Shown here in pieces: positions 19,353 to 32,500 of a stretch of DNA of 64,000 nucleotides (position 1 is the stretch's first letter; each line of letters starts with the position of its first letter). Source of the stretch: Bilabrum cf. latius. Lineage: Eukaryota > Bigyra: Bicosoecida > Bigyra > Bicosoecida. A model generated the notes under the pieces. It did no database searches. It had not been told where the DNA came from and was given only the letters and a program-made list of their open reading frames with translations. The position numbers and the translations under genes are program-made. The DNA lies in assembly GCA_965178125.1 (NCBI GenBank), contig OZ237745.1, positions 558,001 to 622,000 of the forward strand. Direction: 5' to 3'.

Positions 19353-22300
19353 TCAACCAACAACCACCCCATCTAGCACGAACTTGGGCACGAAGCAGTG
19401 CAGCACCTCGCTCGGAAGGGCGAGCACCTCGCAGATGTGCACGAGCAGCATCGCGAGGACGCCCACCTCGTCCGGCAGCTGCCCAGGGTTGCGACCGGTA
19501 AGACTCGCGTGCGTGATGGAGCGCAAGTGCTGCCCCAAGTACCCAAGAAACTTCGACGTGTTCCGGGGGTGCAGCTGCCGCAGCACCGTGGCAAGCCCCA
19601 CGGCCATCGCATACCCGTCCGTGCCCCCCGCCGGGGACTGGGCCGCCAGCGAGCCGAAGTCAGGGTCGTGCCGCAGTGCGGGCGCCTCCCGAATGGTCAG
19701 CACGGCAAGGAACAGAGGGAAGAGGGGCTGCGGCTCCACCAGCAGGTAGATCTTCTCGCAGGGGTCCGCCAGCCCAGAGGCCTGCAGGTGCCTCGAGAGC
19801 TCGGGCAGAAGCGGGGAGGACGGGTCCGGGTACGGCTTCTCCTCGCTTCTGTGGTAGTGCTGCCTCACGTCGCTGATTACCGCACCGCTGAGGGCAGAGA
19901 GGGATCCGTGGAGCAGCTTGGAATCCAGCCGTGCAGCGAACCTCAGCTCGTGAGCCAGCCTCCTCCGTACCAGCTGCAGCTGGCCCACCTCTAGAAGATA
20001 CTGCCGCATGGGCTGCAACCAGCCCCCCAGCTCGCCCCCTAGTTGGTCGAACGCCGAGTGCCCCGCGGGCACCAGCTTGCTCAGCGGCTCCAGCTCCTTG
20101 GCCACCTACCTGAGCATCGCCCTGCCACGGGCAGGCACCGCCCCACGCATGGCCAGGCTCCCGTCACCGGCGTACGTCTGCACGGCCATGGAAAGCACCC
20201 GTGCCACGCGGAAAGCCACCACCCTGTCGACCGCAGCCACCCCCGCCACGCCCAGGCCCTCCCGCAAGGAGGCGAAGGCCCTCAGGCCCGCCCTCTCCGT
20301 GCCGTCTCGCAGGAACCAGCCAGCGTGGTTTGGGGAGAAGGTCGTCCGGTCGTACCGAGTCATGTCCATGAGCGTCGTCACCACGCGGCCCAGGAAATTG
20401 GTCCCGCCAACCGGTCCCCTCGGGCTGCCTGCCCCCGCGGCGGCTCCCTTCTTCGGGTCGGCTGCGGGTGCGACGGCTCTGGAGACCAAGAAGGGGATCG
20501 GCACTGCCTCCGACTGGAACCGGCTGTCCCTGGGAGCCACCTTCTTCCGCAAGTATCGGTTGGCTTCCTGTTCCGCGTAGTACGACATGATTCTGGCGAA
20601 CTCCTGCTGCCACAGGTGCAGCCCCTTGATCCCGATAAAGTCCTAAATGTACTCGAAAGAGGACCGAAGCCCATCCAGCCGCTGCTTGGCCTGTGCGAGG
20701 CACTCCATCAGCGGCGGCGCCGGCGGAACCGGGTCTGCTTCCCCGGCACCCGAGGAGGCCCCCCGCTTGCTCTTGATGGGCTTGCCGTCAGGGCCCAGTG
20801 GCGGTCCCACCGGGATGGCCAGCGGCAGCAGCGCCGCATCCAAGGCCTTGCACACGTGGATGACCAGCTGCTTGCGCACGCCGTCGTTGAGGATGCGCCT
20901 CGGCTTCACGCGGATGATCCCGAGGAGGGTCTCCTCCTGCGCCAGCACGCCCTGCGTGAACACGCTGATCTCGTGCGTGAGCAGGGCCAGGTTGTACCTG
21001 AGCCTCGGCTGGGCCACCTTGGGCAGGTCATCCAGCTCCAGCCGCGCCGGCAACACCTTCATGTGCTCCGTCTGCAGGGCCACCACCCGCCTGAGCTTCT
21101 CAAACACGGTGATGGGGACGATGTCCATGACCTTGCGCAGGAACACCACCAGCTTGGTGCTGTAGTGCTGCGCCACGGAAGGCGCATCAGGCGAGTCAGA
21201 CTCGGTGACCCTCACCAGCGGCACGTCCAGCACGCTAGCCAGCTTGAGGAACGTGGCCCTGAGCTTGTCCACCGCTCCGGGATCCTTCTAGATGCGCCTG
21301 TGCATGAGGGGGATGAATTCGCCCATGACCCCCCACGCGTAGGCAAGGTCGGCCACCACCATGAGGTGCTGCATCTGGTGCTCCTTCACGTTGAGCAGCC
21401 GGATCAGCTGCTCCAACTCTGCCCGGATGACCCTCAGGTACTCCATGCAGGTGGTGGACGTTTCCACCGCCTCCATCTCCTCCACGTCGGTCAGGCCCCG
21501 GATCAGCCTCTGGATCTTGCGGCCCGCCAGGGTAGGATCGTCGAAGTTGAGCGCCGCCACGCGAGCCGCCTGCTCCGAGAAATGCTCCTGCAGCTCCTCG
21601 TCCTCCTCCACACGCCGCAGCCCGGACGTGCCACTGAAGTGCAGCGACAAGTCATTCAGCATGTCCTCGCAACGGGCTTGCCCAGCCGCCCACCGTTCCT
21701 GCCTCGAGTCCAGCAGCTGCCTCATCAAACCCTTGAGCCTGAATTCCAGCGAGGCCGTGCGCAGCAGGAAGTCCAGCAGCTGCGGGGCCGTCGGACTGCT
21801 CTTGCGCACCACGTCCCGCAGCCCAGCAGAGGCCGTGTTGCGGTGCAGCAGGAACCACCGCAGCGACGTGTTGCACTTGCGGAGCGTCGTCATGATGACC
21901 GGGAGCTTCGCCGCGACAGTGGCCTCCGACAGCTCTCCCTCCGCCAAGAGTCCATCCAGCTCGGCGCTGCCTGCTAGTGCCTCCCCATGGTGAAGCCGTG
22001 CGAGTGCAAGGGCCCGCTTGGGGCCAAGGTCGGCCCCTTTCAAAGCGGCTACAGCCGCTGGGTAGGCCGCCCATTCGATGGTGAGGTCGATCGTGAGTCC
22101 CATGTACACGGGAATGACCCAGTTGTCTGCGAAGAACCTGTCGACGAGGGCGCGCATGGTGGGGACCTCGCTGTGGAGGGTGCGGGGGGCCAGGTACAGG
22201 CAGGCCCACACCATGCCGGCCTGCTGAGCCAGTGCGAATGACTGGTGCTCCGGCAGAGGGTAGGCTCTCTGCAGCTGGTAGACGTCGTCAGACCTCAGGC

Positions 22301-23108
22301 GACCCATAAGCTTGGCAATGATGGGCTTGGGCATGTCAAAGCGGGCAAAGTATGCCTCGGGGTACTCGGGCGGGCGCTTCTGAGCTCCAGGGCGGTACCC
22401 CGTGTCTCGGCACAGGAGCATCACGTCCTCGATGCTAGTCACGCTGCCCTCCCCCTTGAGCCTGTAGTGGGCCACCACGATGCGCTCGCGCACGGGTCCC
22501 GGAACCCTCCTATCTAACAAGATGAGCATCACACACATCATGAAGAATGCCTCGCACAACAGCTGCTTGCCGTCAGCATGCAGAAACACGCCCTCCGTTG
22601 TGTGCGAAATGTAGAATCCCCGATCAAGGTTGTCCAAATACTCCTTGAACTCGTCAATCCACCTATGTACCGCCTCAAACAGAAGGTAAAACCGTTCAAG
22701 CAGCGGCCCGTGGCTCTCGTTGCACTCGTCGTCAAGATCGCTGAACGCAGGATTGCGACTGACCTTCGTATCGTACATATCTGGCTCCTAAAAATATCGA
22801 AAGTCAAAGAGGATCTCCTAGAACTTTTGCACCTGGACCCTGTCCTCAGGCCGGCTCGCAAATTGGGCCAAGAAGGGAGAAGGGATCGCGTCGGCCAGCC
22901 GCGAAATTTCAGCGATGATGCTGGACGCCTGAGATACGAGTTGCAGCAGGGTCATACCGCACTAATTGTTAGGGGCCATCAGATCGGCCTCAGCCTCCTC
23001 ATCAATAAGCTTCAGTCTTCGACGGGCACGCTTGCGCTTTTCATCCGCAGAGCTATGCACGATGATTGCCGTTGACGAAGGGCCAGTTCCTGCTCCGGAC
23101 GCCGCCAT
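19353..23108 (-). CDS. WASHC5: Strumpellin, WASH complex subunit 5
   Basis: Core scaffold of the WASH complex, which activates Arp2/3 on endosomes for retromer-dependent sorting. Single exon of 1251 aa (1159 in animals) ending in TGA. Similarity runs end to end: NNxCGMTLLQ and IIAEISRL near the start, ILFDFRYF, ERFYLLFEAVHRWIDE, DGKQLLCEAFF, RLRSDDVYQLQRAYPLPEH, FADNWVIPVYMGLTIDL, DKLRATFLKLASVLD, RLDGLRSSFEYI-TAG-DF, and a C-terminal VPKFVLDGV. Six TAGs lie at 22962, 22818, 22788, 21288, 20643 and 20106. Position 20643 is Gln in human strumpellin; at 22788 and 21288 human has Lys and Arg, polar residues compatible with Gln. An extra basic N-terminal segment of about 45 residues precedes the conserved start. 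Confidence 0.97.
20643..20645 (-). other. Diagnostic in-frame TAG at a conserved Gln of strumpellin
   Basis: The TAG lies between SSFEYI and DFIGIKGLHLWQQE. The human protein reads [20 protein letters not shown] here, so the TAG aligns ungapped with Gln. This is an independent confirmation of UAG = Gln in an unrelated gene. Confidence 0.92.
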
Positions 23109-23514
23109 TGTAGCAGCCGTTTGAATATTGGTACAATAGACCCGAGTGTCTCGGAATCTATAAATTAGGAGGGGTGGCCGAGCACAAGTTTCCGATACGC
23201 ACATGTCCAGGACATCAATCCAGATTCCTACAATGAACACGCTACAAATCGCAAATTTGGCGTTTGGGACGTCCACAGATGCTTATTTGGGGATTATTTG
23301 GGGTTTATTTGGGGATTCTGCGACACCGCAGCACCACGCAGCTGTTCGCCTGGCAACTCCACGTCGTCGAGAATGGCATTCACCTGTACCAGTGCTACAA
23401 AATTTCAATTTGTTGAGAAATTATTTTGCTCATCTGTCAGCTCGAGCGGCGTGAGTCCCACCCAGCAGTTCGTGCCCGCACAATAGGACACAGCACGGGC
23501 CACAGGCCACGCCC
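23109..23514. other. Intergenic, with a short 11-bp tandem repeat
   Basis: 406 bp lie between the strumpellin start and the stop codon of the next minus-strand gene. At about 23284-23316 the unit TATTTGGGGAT occurs three times with one mismatch. I see no gene. The strumpellin promoter should lie here. Confidence 0.5.
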
Positions 23515-26500
23515 TCACAACATGCTATTAACGTGGTGGCGCATCGCTTCGATCGCATGATCTCTATCCTGCGTCGTTGCAAGCTGCCAATGCATTGTTT
23601 CCGAGCCCACGATGTACAAACACCTCGGAGCGTCGGCAGAGCTCCCAAACAGACGCCCAGAGTATACTGGCGGATTCCCTGCTCTAGCCTTGCTAGCTGC
23701 CCTCAGCCTTATCTTGTATGCTGCGGTAGCGTCAAGAAGGGCGGAGGCGGCGCGAACGGCTACAGTGCACGAGGCCCATGGCAGTTGACGGGAGCCGCTC
23801 TTGGCAACCAGTGGAGCAAGTGGGCAACACAGCAGCTTGTGATGGGGCAGGGCGCAGCAATAACACAGCTGGGGCAACAATACGATCAGTCTCACCTTGT
23901 TTTCCCTTCTTGCTTTCGTCAGGGGAGCACACAAGCTCGCTGCCGACGAGCTTGGCGATCCGCTTGTGGGGGGCACCGTCTGACGCCCACACAGTGACGT
24001 TGTGCCCGCCGCCTTTCAAATTCCTGAGCACAGCCTGCGCCCCCTTGGACAGCACGGTGCCTGCAACAGAGCCTCCACCCGCAGCAGCCATTGGGTTGGT
24101 GGCCTGCATCGTCTCGGCCGGCGCAGGCGACTCGGCAGCGCCGTTCGAAGCCTCTGCACCAGCGTCGCCGTCCTCAGCCGGCTCCACCCCAACGGCAGCC
24201 TTGATGGGCGGCACTGACGTCTGGGTCTTCCTGATTTCATCCACGATCTCTTTTGCTTTGTCGCACGTGCTGCGGTCGAAGAAGAACTCCCCGTTCTGGT
24301 GCACCTCCTCGTACCGCGTGTAGAGCAGCTGCATGGTCCCCGGGATTGAATCCGAGACCAGCTGGCTGCTGGCCTCGGGATCCTTAACAAGCACCTACAG
24401 GAGCCGCAGCAGCTGCTGCACCGCCTGCCGCCAGACGATCGGTTTGTCGAGGTCTTCTTTAGCGGCGTGCACGGCCTGCTCCGTGATCACTGCGGCGAGC
24501 CTGCGGGGCACCTTGGCGATGATAACGGCCTGCGGGTCCGTCTCGGCCATCGTGACCACGAACTGCGCCAGTGCAGCCACCATGTCCGTGTCCTCTGCAT
24601 TCACCTCCAGCAGCTGACCCACCAGTGGCGCGCAAAGCTCAGCAACCTGGTGCCCCAGCACCTGCCTGTCCATCTCAGACCAGCCGTTCAGTACGGAGAG
24701 AGCAATGGTCAGGAACTCGGGGTCTGCCATATGCTGCCTCGCCACGTCGATCAGGGTGTTGACGCTCTGCATCTCCTTGGCAGCCTCCACGATCTCGGGG
24801 CCCTGGCCCAGCATGAGCACGGACAGGCACGTGACGGCCAGCCGAGAGTTCTCCGCCCCTGCGCCTCGGTGGGCCTCCACCGCGGAGAGGAGCACTTGGG
24901 GCGCCCCCGAGCCCATCACGATCTGCCTGGCCCCCTCCACCTCAAGCGCCGCCCCCAGCACCCGGGCACCTCTCCGCAGCAGCTCGATGTTGTAGTCAAA
25001 TCCTCGCATGACCCGCAGCACATGCGGGATAGCTCCCAGATCCCTGACAAGCACGCCGATCAGCTCCCTCGATGCGCCAAGGTAGTGCAGCGCCTTGAGG
25101 CACGCGATGAGAAGATCCTCGTCTCGCGTGTCGCTCTGCATGACATCCAAGAGGCACCGGGCGGCCCCTCCCTTGACCAGCATCGTGTTGAGCGCCACCT
25201 GAAGGGACCCGGGTTTCTTGGGATCCACCTGGCTCGCGGCCGCCTTCATGCTCTCTAGGGTGGCCTTGCTGTCAGGGTCCATGCCAGCGCCCTTGGCCTT
25301 GGCCTTGGCCTCGATGGCAGCCACGCTGTCGTTGAGGATCCGGAGCCCCTCCGAGGCAGCGACGTTGCGCTCGTCTACTGTGGCCAGGTTGCTGATCACG
25401 TCGGCGCCCAGCTTGACGAGGTCTGCCCGCTCGAAGTTGGACCGGAGGCCCTTGATGATCCCCGATATGGACCCGGCCGCAACCACCCTGACGATGTTCT
25501 CGTCCAGCCTGGTCGTGTTCCCCAGCACACGCAGGGCCATGGAGAACAGGTGCGTGTCCAGGTAGAACCTCCTAAGGATGATCACGACTTCGGTGGAGCA
25601 CTACCGGCCCACCTCCAGCTGCACCTTCTCCGAGACGTACGCGAGGTTGGACAACAGGCAGAGCGAGTCCTCCAGCAGCCGGGGGTCCTTGTGGTGCCTG
25701 GCCATCAGTCGAGCCGTCACGCCAACCCCGTCCAGAGACAGGAACTCGCTCCCCGCGCTGCTGCCGGAACCCTGCTCCTCGTCACAGGCGATGTTGGCTA
25801 GGGCCTGCACGCAGCTCTTGGCTATCCTCGGCTCCATCTTGTTCTTCACAGAGGCCCCCGGCCCCGTGTGCCGCACCTCGAGCTGGTCCACCTCGGCTGG
25901 AAGGTGCTCAGGGAGCCAAGATAAGGTGGCACCAGCCGCGGTTGTGCGCACATCCCCGTGCGCCTTGACGATGCCGAGCAGGCACCCGGTCGCGCCGGCG
26001 TGGGCAGCCGCTCGCGTGTGCTCCTGCTCGAAGGAGAGAGGAAGCACCAGCTCAGCGATAGCTTCGCACGCACGCTGACTCTCGGGATGCATGTTGGCAA
26101 GGGTAATGACACGGGCGATGCCGTCGATCCTGTGCAATGCGTCCACATTCTCCGACTTGGCGCACAACCGAGCCAGCGCAGAGATTGCCATCTCGACCAC
26201 ACCAACATCGTCCCTTCGCACCTCGCCCATCGTGAGCAGCCCCTCGATCGCGTGTGCGGGGCACTCGGTCACTGCTTCGTCGTCCAGCATTCTGGTAATC
26301 TTGTGCATCTCCCACAGCTTGTCCAGCAGCGCGGCCAGCTCCTCAGGCGCGTCCCACTGCGCCTCATCCGAATCTGGCGTGCTGTAGTATGTGGCCCCCC
26401 ACGTATCTGGATCGTCGTCTTCTCGATCGCGGAAGCGACCCATGCCTTTGGCAGCTTCACCAGCCTCAAGCGCAGCCAGGATCTTCTCGATGAACCCAGT

Positions 26501-29500
26501 GCCGCTCTGCTCTGAGAACACCTCGCCCAGCTTGTTTAGCAGCAGCCCGCTCAGGCGACCTATGGTGGGATCTGCGCTGCCATGGCTCTTGGCGAGGCTC
26601 TGCAGCGCAAGCATGCTCATTCTGTCCAGCTTGAGGGTATCCACGCCGCCCTCTCCTGCGCGCTCCAGGCTCCTCCACAGCACCTCCAGGGCAGCCTTGG
26701 AGGCGCCGTGAGCCCCCGTGTTTGGCATGCGGGCGGCCGCCTGCGCCAGGGACCGGAACAGATCAAGGGCACCAAGCGCCTTGACCCGCTCGTCGATCAC
26801 CGACTGGGCACCATCCGAAGAGGCCTCGGGCGCGGCATCCACCGAAACCTCGCCGCTCTCGCCATCCACTGAGGTCTGCAATCCCACCATCTTGCCGATG
26901 GCAGACACGCAATCGGCCTTGAGGCTGGCCCCCTGCTGCTGCGCGCGCTTGGCTGCTGCAACAGCGGCGGCATCAATATCGTCCTCATCCTGCTGCTGCT
27001 GCTCCTCGACCCTCTACGTGCCGATGGCAGTGGCAGTGTCCACAGCCTGCAGCGAGCTTGGCGCAGCAAGCACCTCACTAAGAGCGTACACTGCCTGCGA
27101 GGAACACAGCAACTTCTGCCTGCGACCACCCTCACTGACCTCGATTGGAGCCCCCGCGGCGCCTTCCCCGTCGGACACTGCCCGGTACGAATCTCCGCAG
27201 ACGGCTTCTAGGCGCTCCTCCACATCGCCATCGTCTTCTTCGTCATCAGCGTCGCCGAGCGTATCGGTTTGCGCTAGGAGCCTGACGGCAAGGTTTCGCA
27301 CGGCACACGCGTTGCTGCGGACGGCGGGCTGCACGTTGAGGGCCTCCTGCTGCTTTGCAAGTCGCATTGCATTGCGCTGCACCTCGTCCTGGTCCCCCGA
27401 TACCTGCACTGCCGCTGACCAGTGTCCCTGCGATGGCTCTGCCTTCCCGCCAGCGTACACGATTGCCTCCGTCCGAGCCAGCGCACCAACCAGGGGAAGA
27501 AGCCTGGCGGACGAACCGACCGTGGACGTTCCGGCCTCTTCTAGCCCGCAGATGCTTTGCAGCACCGCATTGGTTGCAACTAGTCGGGCGCGCAGGCCCT
27601 CTCTGGTCTGGCTCTCGCCCATGTCGGCGGATCCCGCATCAGAAGGCGACTAGCACATCTTCTGCAGGCCAGCAAGCTTCACCCCGCCCTGCAGCTAGGC
27701 GCCCGTCGCCCTCTCTGCGTGCGACGATGCGGGGTCTAGCTCCCCAACACACGTCTCGATAGCTCGCCATGCCGCAATATTACCCTAATTCGCCTGTCCC
27801 GCTACCAGCCGAGCAGCTCGCGCCACTTCCTCGGGCACTTCAGCCACAGCCACGCCCTTCACGTCGGCCTCCGCAGGCTCTGCGGAGCCCCCGCCGTCGG
27901 ATGCCACCGCTGCACACACCACGATATCTGAGAGACACTTTGCGTTGCCTAGCACGCCCGCCTTCTCTTCCTCGTTGCCGTCACCCTCCACGATAGACAC
28001 GCCTGCTCTTGAGAACTGGCGCAGCGTGGCATTCACTGCCTTCTGAATGCGGAGCGCGGCGATGCGCGACAGCCCACTGCCGGCATCCCGAGTGCCGCGC
28101 CTGCCCTTGCCACCCGCGGCTCCACCTTCCCCGTCCTGAAGCGCGAATGCAGCCACCCTGGCGGTTCGTGCGAGGGTGCTGCCAACACTCTGCGACGAGA
28201 ACTGCTCGACCGCATCAAACTTTCTGGTCGAGTTGAGAGCTGCGTTCAGGCAGCCGCACGCACTCTCAACCACCGGGGCATCCAGCGTGCCCAGCGCGAC
28301 AATCTGCCGCGCCGTCTGCACAACCTGCTCCGGCTTGACGTCCTGCTCCTCGTCAAGCTCCCACGTCTCAGATTGGCCCTCGTAGTAGGCCGCCAGCTTG
28401 GCGTCGAACTGCGCCGACACGATGTCTGAGAGCCTGCCCATCACCTGCACAGCCACGCCCAGCACCTTGCGACGCAGGGCTCCACTCTGCTCAGTGTAGT
28501 ACTCCCGGTACTGCTCGTCGCCCGCCTCGAGGGCCTCGATGGCCGAGGGATCGGCTGCAGACGCCAAGGCCACCGCCTGCTCGACTGCCTGGAACACGCC
28601 CACGTTAGTCGCCCCCTCCAGCCCCTCGGCGGGGTCTGCAGTGGCAATGACGGCGGAGAGACCCCTTAGCGCCTGCTCAGCCGTCTCGAGGGCGGTGTGC
28701 ACCTCCTCCAGCGTGGAGGCATCCTCACCGTCCTCGCCTGCCACGACCCGGACGCCCTCAAGCGCGGATTCTACCTGCCCCACCAGCTCTGCAGATCGCG
28801 TGTCCTGGATCTCAAGCGCCTTGAGAGCCCCTCGCGCGGCCACCAGCACCCCGCTTGATGCGGTGGACGAAGTCAGCGCCAGCTAGATTGCCTCGGATGC
28901 ACCGGCCTCGTTTGCCACCTCCGCATTTCGGGCAGCCACCCATGTAGGGAGCACCTCGTTTTCGGCGCACACGTCGCCCAGGAGCTCAAGCACCGCCTGC
29001 GTGCACCTAGCTGTGTCGGTGTAGCCCGTGCTAGACTGCACCGTGGTCACCACGCGCCGCAGGACAGCCCTAGCCTCACCAACCTTTTCGCCCTCCGGCT
29101 TGTCAGCCGAGCTGTACGACTCGCCCACTACTGGATACGCCTGCATGAGCCTAGGGAGGATGCGGGCAGTGGCCGTGAGAACGGCCTCGTTCGGGTCGTA
29201 CGGGTCAGAGCAGCTCCTCTGCAGGGCCAGCCGGAGGTCGCCCAGAATGCTCCCACCGGAGACGGACGCAAGCGTGTCGTCGTCCGAAAGGGTAAGCCTG
29301 GCGAGCAGCTGGATTGCGAGGGGTAGCAGGGTCTATGCCACGGTGCTGCTGCCGCTCTCCTGCGCAAAGTCGCCCACGATTTGAGTAGCCAGACGAGCTG
29401 CCCCTGCTGCTGAGCACAGAGCTGCGCTCTCGTCGCCCCCTCTCGCCACATTTGACAGCGAGGCAACCGCCCCTGTCATCGTGTCCAGCTCAAGCGTGTC

Positions 29501-32500
29501 TGTGGCCTGCTGCAGCACCCCGCACACGATCTCCACGCCGCGACCGTCAGCCGCACTCGTCACAGCCTCGGCGGCCTTTGGTGCCTGCGACAGCTCTGCG
29601 AGGCACATGGCCGCTTGCTGGTTCGCGTCACTGGCGTGCTGCATGGTATTGACCACCTCGGCAGCAGCATGCACCACTACGTCCGGCAGCGGAATGGCCT
29701 GCGCGTCGTCCGACTCGACTTCGGCGTCCTCCGGCGGCAGCTCGTCCATGGGATCCGTGAAGGGCTGCCTGGCCGTGGGATTCTCGGCCGCCAAGGCGTT
29801 CTTGAGGCCCACGGTGCACGTCCTGAGTGCCTCCAGCGCGGGGCCGATTGAGGCCGCCAGCTCGCCAGCCACGCTGTCCGAGGGCGCTTCGACGCCCGCG
29901 AGCCCGGCGTGTGCTGCATTCGCGGTGCGCACTGCCGCCAGGAGGCCGTGCATGGCCTCTTCGAACGCGCTGGACCCCATCTGCGTGGCACGGATGGAAC
30001 CTTCGCTGAGCGCCAGCGTGATCTTTCTCAGCTGGTGGCGCAGCTCCCCGGGGCGGAATCCGTCCAGCGACAGGCCAAGCAGCGCCCCGGCTACGTCCCC
30101 GCCGGCAGCGACAGCAGCATCCACAGCCCTCTCCATGTCGGCTGCCACCATTGCCACGCTGCCGATCACGTTGCTGACCTCCTGCCGAGTCAGCAGGCGG
30201 GCCAACAGGTCGGACAGCGTGGCTCGAATCGAAGCGATGGTTTCATCCACGGGAATATACTTGACACCGGCAGTGGCCCCGGCAGCCCCTGCACCAGTGG
30301 CGTCGCCGTCGCCACCCGCCCCGCTGCCCTTCGACTTGCCCTTCTTCTTCTTCTTCTTGCCCTTGCCAGAGCTGCTGCCGCCGCCGCTGCCGCTAGACGG
30401 GTCGGATCCGCTGGAATGCTGCGCCACGGTGCCCCCGCCCGAGTTGGCAGCGAGCACCTTGGACTGCACAGCTGCGTCGCAGTCCACAGCGGTGTCGCTG
30501 AGTCCCTGCCTCCTCAGCACGCCGACTGCCTCCATGGACTGGTCAGCGCACTCCTAAAGGACCCCCAGGGCAGCGAGCAGCAGGTCGTCCGCTCGCTGCT
30601 GCGGGGCTCCTCCCAGCCTCTCCATCGTGCGCTGCAGCTGTCGGCCAGCGCCCCGGGTCGCCACAGCCAGCGCACCGCGCGGCGAGATGGATATTCGCAG
30701 CAGCGTCTCGATAGCAGCTTCGGACACGTGCACCGCCTGGTCCGTCAGCCCGCTGTGCAGCCGGAGGACCGTCGAGCACGCCTCCACCACCCCTCCGTTC
30801 ACGAGGGACTCCACCCTGGCGGCCTGCGTGTGGGGGTCAAACGCAAAAGCGAGCCACTGCAGGGCGCGAAGCGCAGCCTCCGCGAACGTGTCGATGGAGC
30901 CACGCCCCTGCAGCGCAGCGCACACCATGTGGCCGACGTGCTTGGAAAAGATCAAGTCGGCCGCCCCAGTCTCACGCAGCGCGTCCAACTCCTCCGCAGA
31001 AGCAGAGGACTCCTCCGGGTCACCGTAGGCCTCCATCACCACCCGAGCCAGCGTTGACACGCACTTGCACGTCCTGGCTAGTGCTTCGTCCCTGACGCCC
31101 ACAAGCACAGCTCGCTTGGACTCGGTCTGGGCCAGCAGTGCCTGCTTCGCCACCCTGCCCATGCCCTCGGTGGAGGGTCCTGAGTCCTGCACCGTGTCCA
31201 CCGCGCCCAGGGCACCCATGGCGTGTATCAGAGAGCCCACGGCACCCTCCACCAGGGCCACGCCTGCCAGCCAGGGAGAGACGCTGATGGCCTCGAGCAG
31301 CGACAGGCTGGCCAGCAACAGGTCGCTCGTCTCCGACAGGCCGCCATCCTGCAGCCTCTTCCGCAGCTTGGTACCGCCTTCAGATACCTCGTCCGATTCG
31401 CCCGCCAACTTGTCCAGCGCCGCGACCGATACGTCGCCCGATTCGTCCGTGCCCAACACATGCCGCATGGCCTCCAGCGCTCTGCGCTCGAGGTCGGGGG
31501 CTTGCAGGTCGGCCTGGCCCCTGAGCACAGCAGCACAAATGTTCACTTGTAGCACGGCAGCGATTACTTCGCTGTCCGAGATCTGGAGCGCCTCGATCAC
31601 CTCCCTAAATCGCTCGTACACAGCGCTGGAGCGAGGGAAGCGCGCAAAGGCCAGCAGCACGGCCCGGATGCACCCGCTGTGCTTGGCCTCTACGAGCGCC
31701 TCCTGCTTCTCGCACACGGTGGCCAGCAGAAACATGGCCAGCACAACCAGCTGCTCCCCCGACACCGTACCACCGGATGACCCGCCGGTGGATTTGGAGG
31801 AGGACCCTTTGCCTTTCGCCGCGGCCCTGCCCCCAGACCTGCCCTTCTCGCCAGCGCCGCTCAGATCGGCAATCAGGACGGGCAGCAGCCCGGCCCCCAG
31901 CGCTGCATCCAGCACGCCAGCAGATCCGATGGCGGCGTTCAGCAGGGCCAGCGCTTTGCAGTGCAGCGCTAGCACAGAGGGGTTGTGGCCCATGGCCTCT
32001 GCGGCCGTAGCGGCGGCCTGCTCCAGCCCCACCTCCGATACTGCGCCCCCGTGGACCAGGAGGTGCTCCAAGAGGGACAGCACGGCCCCGGCAGCATCGG
32101 AGGAGGAGGCATGCGTCTTGAGCGATAGCAGCAGCATGGCCTCCATGACCGTCTGCCCCTCCGAGGGCGAGACCTCCTCGATCTCGTAAGGAGGGTCTGC
32201 CCCAAGGAGGCCCACAGCGCCTGCCTGGTCGCCCACCAGCGCCTCGAGTGCACGTGCCGCCTCTCCCGCGTGCTTGGCCGACTCGAAGTCAACGGACATT
32301 TCGCCTAGGATGTGCGTGGGCGCGCCCTCTTCGAGACACCTGTCCTGCCCCGCCTGCGATGACGCAGCCACCCGGCGCACGACCTCCACAAGGGCCAGCC
32401 TGGCCCTGGCTTCGACGCACGTGGACACGAGCTGCATGAGCTGTGCCAGCATGCTGTCCATGCCCTCAGGGAGCGACGAGGCTCCTTTCGTGGCGGCCTT

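Noticed and set aside
20043-21977. 644-codon plus-strand frame opposite strumpellin
   Set aside because: Arg/His/Gln-rich noise antisense to a firmly identified strumpellin.
23284-23316. TTTGGGG units as a telomere-type array
   Set aside because: Only three units with an 11-bp period inside an intergenic region between two genes; no tandem T4G4-type tract.
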